Shown here piece by piece: positions 4,992-5,018 of a DNA stretch of 5,018 bases. Source of the DNA: an uncultured Collinsella sp. (GTDB lineage Bacteria; Actinomycetota; Coriobacteriia; Coriobacteriales; Coriobacteriaceae); the NCBI GenBank assembly GCA_900547505.1, contig URGY01000137.1, positions 1 to 5,018 of the forward strand, read 5' to 3'. The notes below the pieces were generated by a model. The model saw nothing but the letters and a program-made list of their open reading frames with translations, was not told the DNA's origin and ran no database searches. A program made the translations under genes and the position numbers. The stretch's first letter is position 1. The number at the start of each line of letters is the position of its first letter.

Positions 4992-5018
4992 CTGTCTCTT
5001 ATACACATCTGACGCTGC
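4992..5018. other. Nextera/Tn5 sequencing adapter left on the contig end
   Basis: CTGTCTCTTATACACATCT (4992-5010) is the exact 19-base Tn5 mosaic-end complement used in Nextera libraries. GACGCTGC (5011-5018) is the start of the read-1-side adapter that normally follows it. The first base, C4992, could equally be genomic, because it is also compatible with a glycine codon of the ATPase. Confidence 0.97.

Noticed and set aside
4992..5010. A possible transposon or insertion-sequence end at the right edge
   Set aside because: The sequence is the Tn5 mosaic end of a library kit and is followed by adapter bases, so it is a technical artefact and not a mobile element in the genome.

Overview
The window is a GC-rich bacterial fragment with short intergenic gaps, strong codon bias toward G or C at third positions, and a gene set (MOSC protein, ATP-grasp carboxylate-amine ligase beside an aspartate/glutamate racemase, ECF transporter module, secreted coiled-coil protein) that suggests a gut Actinomycetota of the Coriobacteriia, most likely Collinsella or a close relative. 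That placement is an inference from gene types and base composition; no rRNA or other taxonomic marker is present.

Layout. Positions 1-618 (minus) hold the N-terminal 206 codons of a secreted coiled-coil protein of the PcsB/CwlO type; the gene runs off the left edge. Positions 619-852 are non-coding and hold its probable promoter and a cluster of small dyads. A 210-residue MOSC-domain protein lies at 853-1485 (minus). After a divergent 222-base gap, two plus-strand genes follow: an ATP-grasp ligase of the D-aspartate ligase-like family (1708-2964) and an aspartate/glutamate racemase (3049-3795). They are separated by 84 bases that contain an 11-bp GC hairpin, a possible -10 element and a strong ribosome binding site. 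Two hairpins (3802-3839 and 3855-3892) lie between the racemase and the convergent minus-strand genes. These are an EcfT membrane component (3921-4667) and, overlapping it by 8 bases, the C-terminal part of an ABC ATPase (4660-4991).

The last 27 bases (4992-5018) are not genomic. They match the Nextera/Tn5 mosaic end followed by the start of the read-1-side adapter. The ATPase is therefore cut by a sequencing artefact and not by biology.

How the genes work together. The most coherent unit is the ligase-racemase pair. The racemase could make D-Asp from L-Asp, and the ligase could attach it to a peptidoglycan precursor as a cross-bridge residue, as the adjacent Asl/racemase pair does in Enterococcus faecium. 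The secreted coiled-coil protein also points to cell-wall work, but it is not in the same transcription unit. EcfT and the ATPase form part of an ECF vitamin or metal uptake transporter whose substrate-binding component is not in the window. I found no mobile element, CRISPR array, tRNA or rRNA, and no clearly new system.
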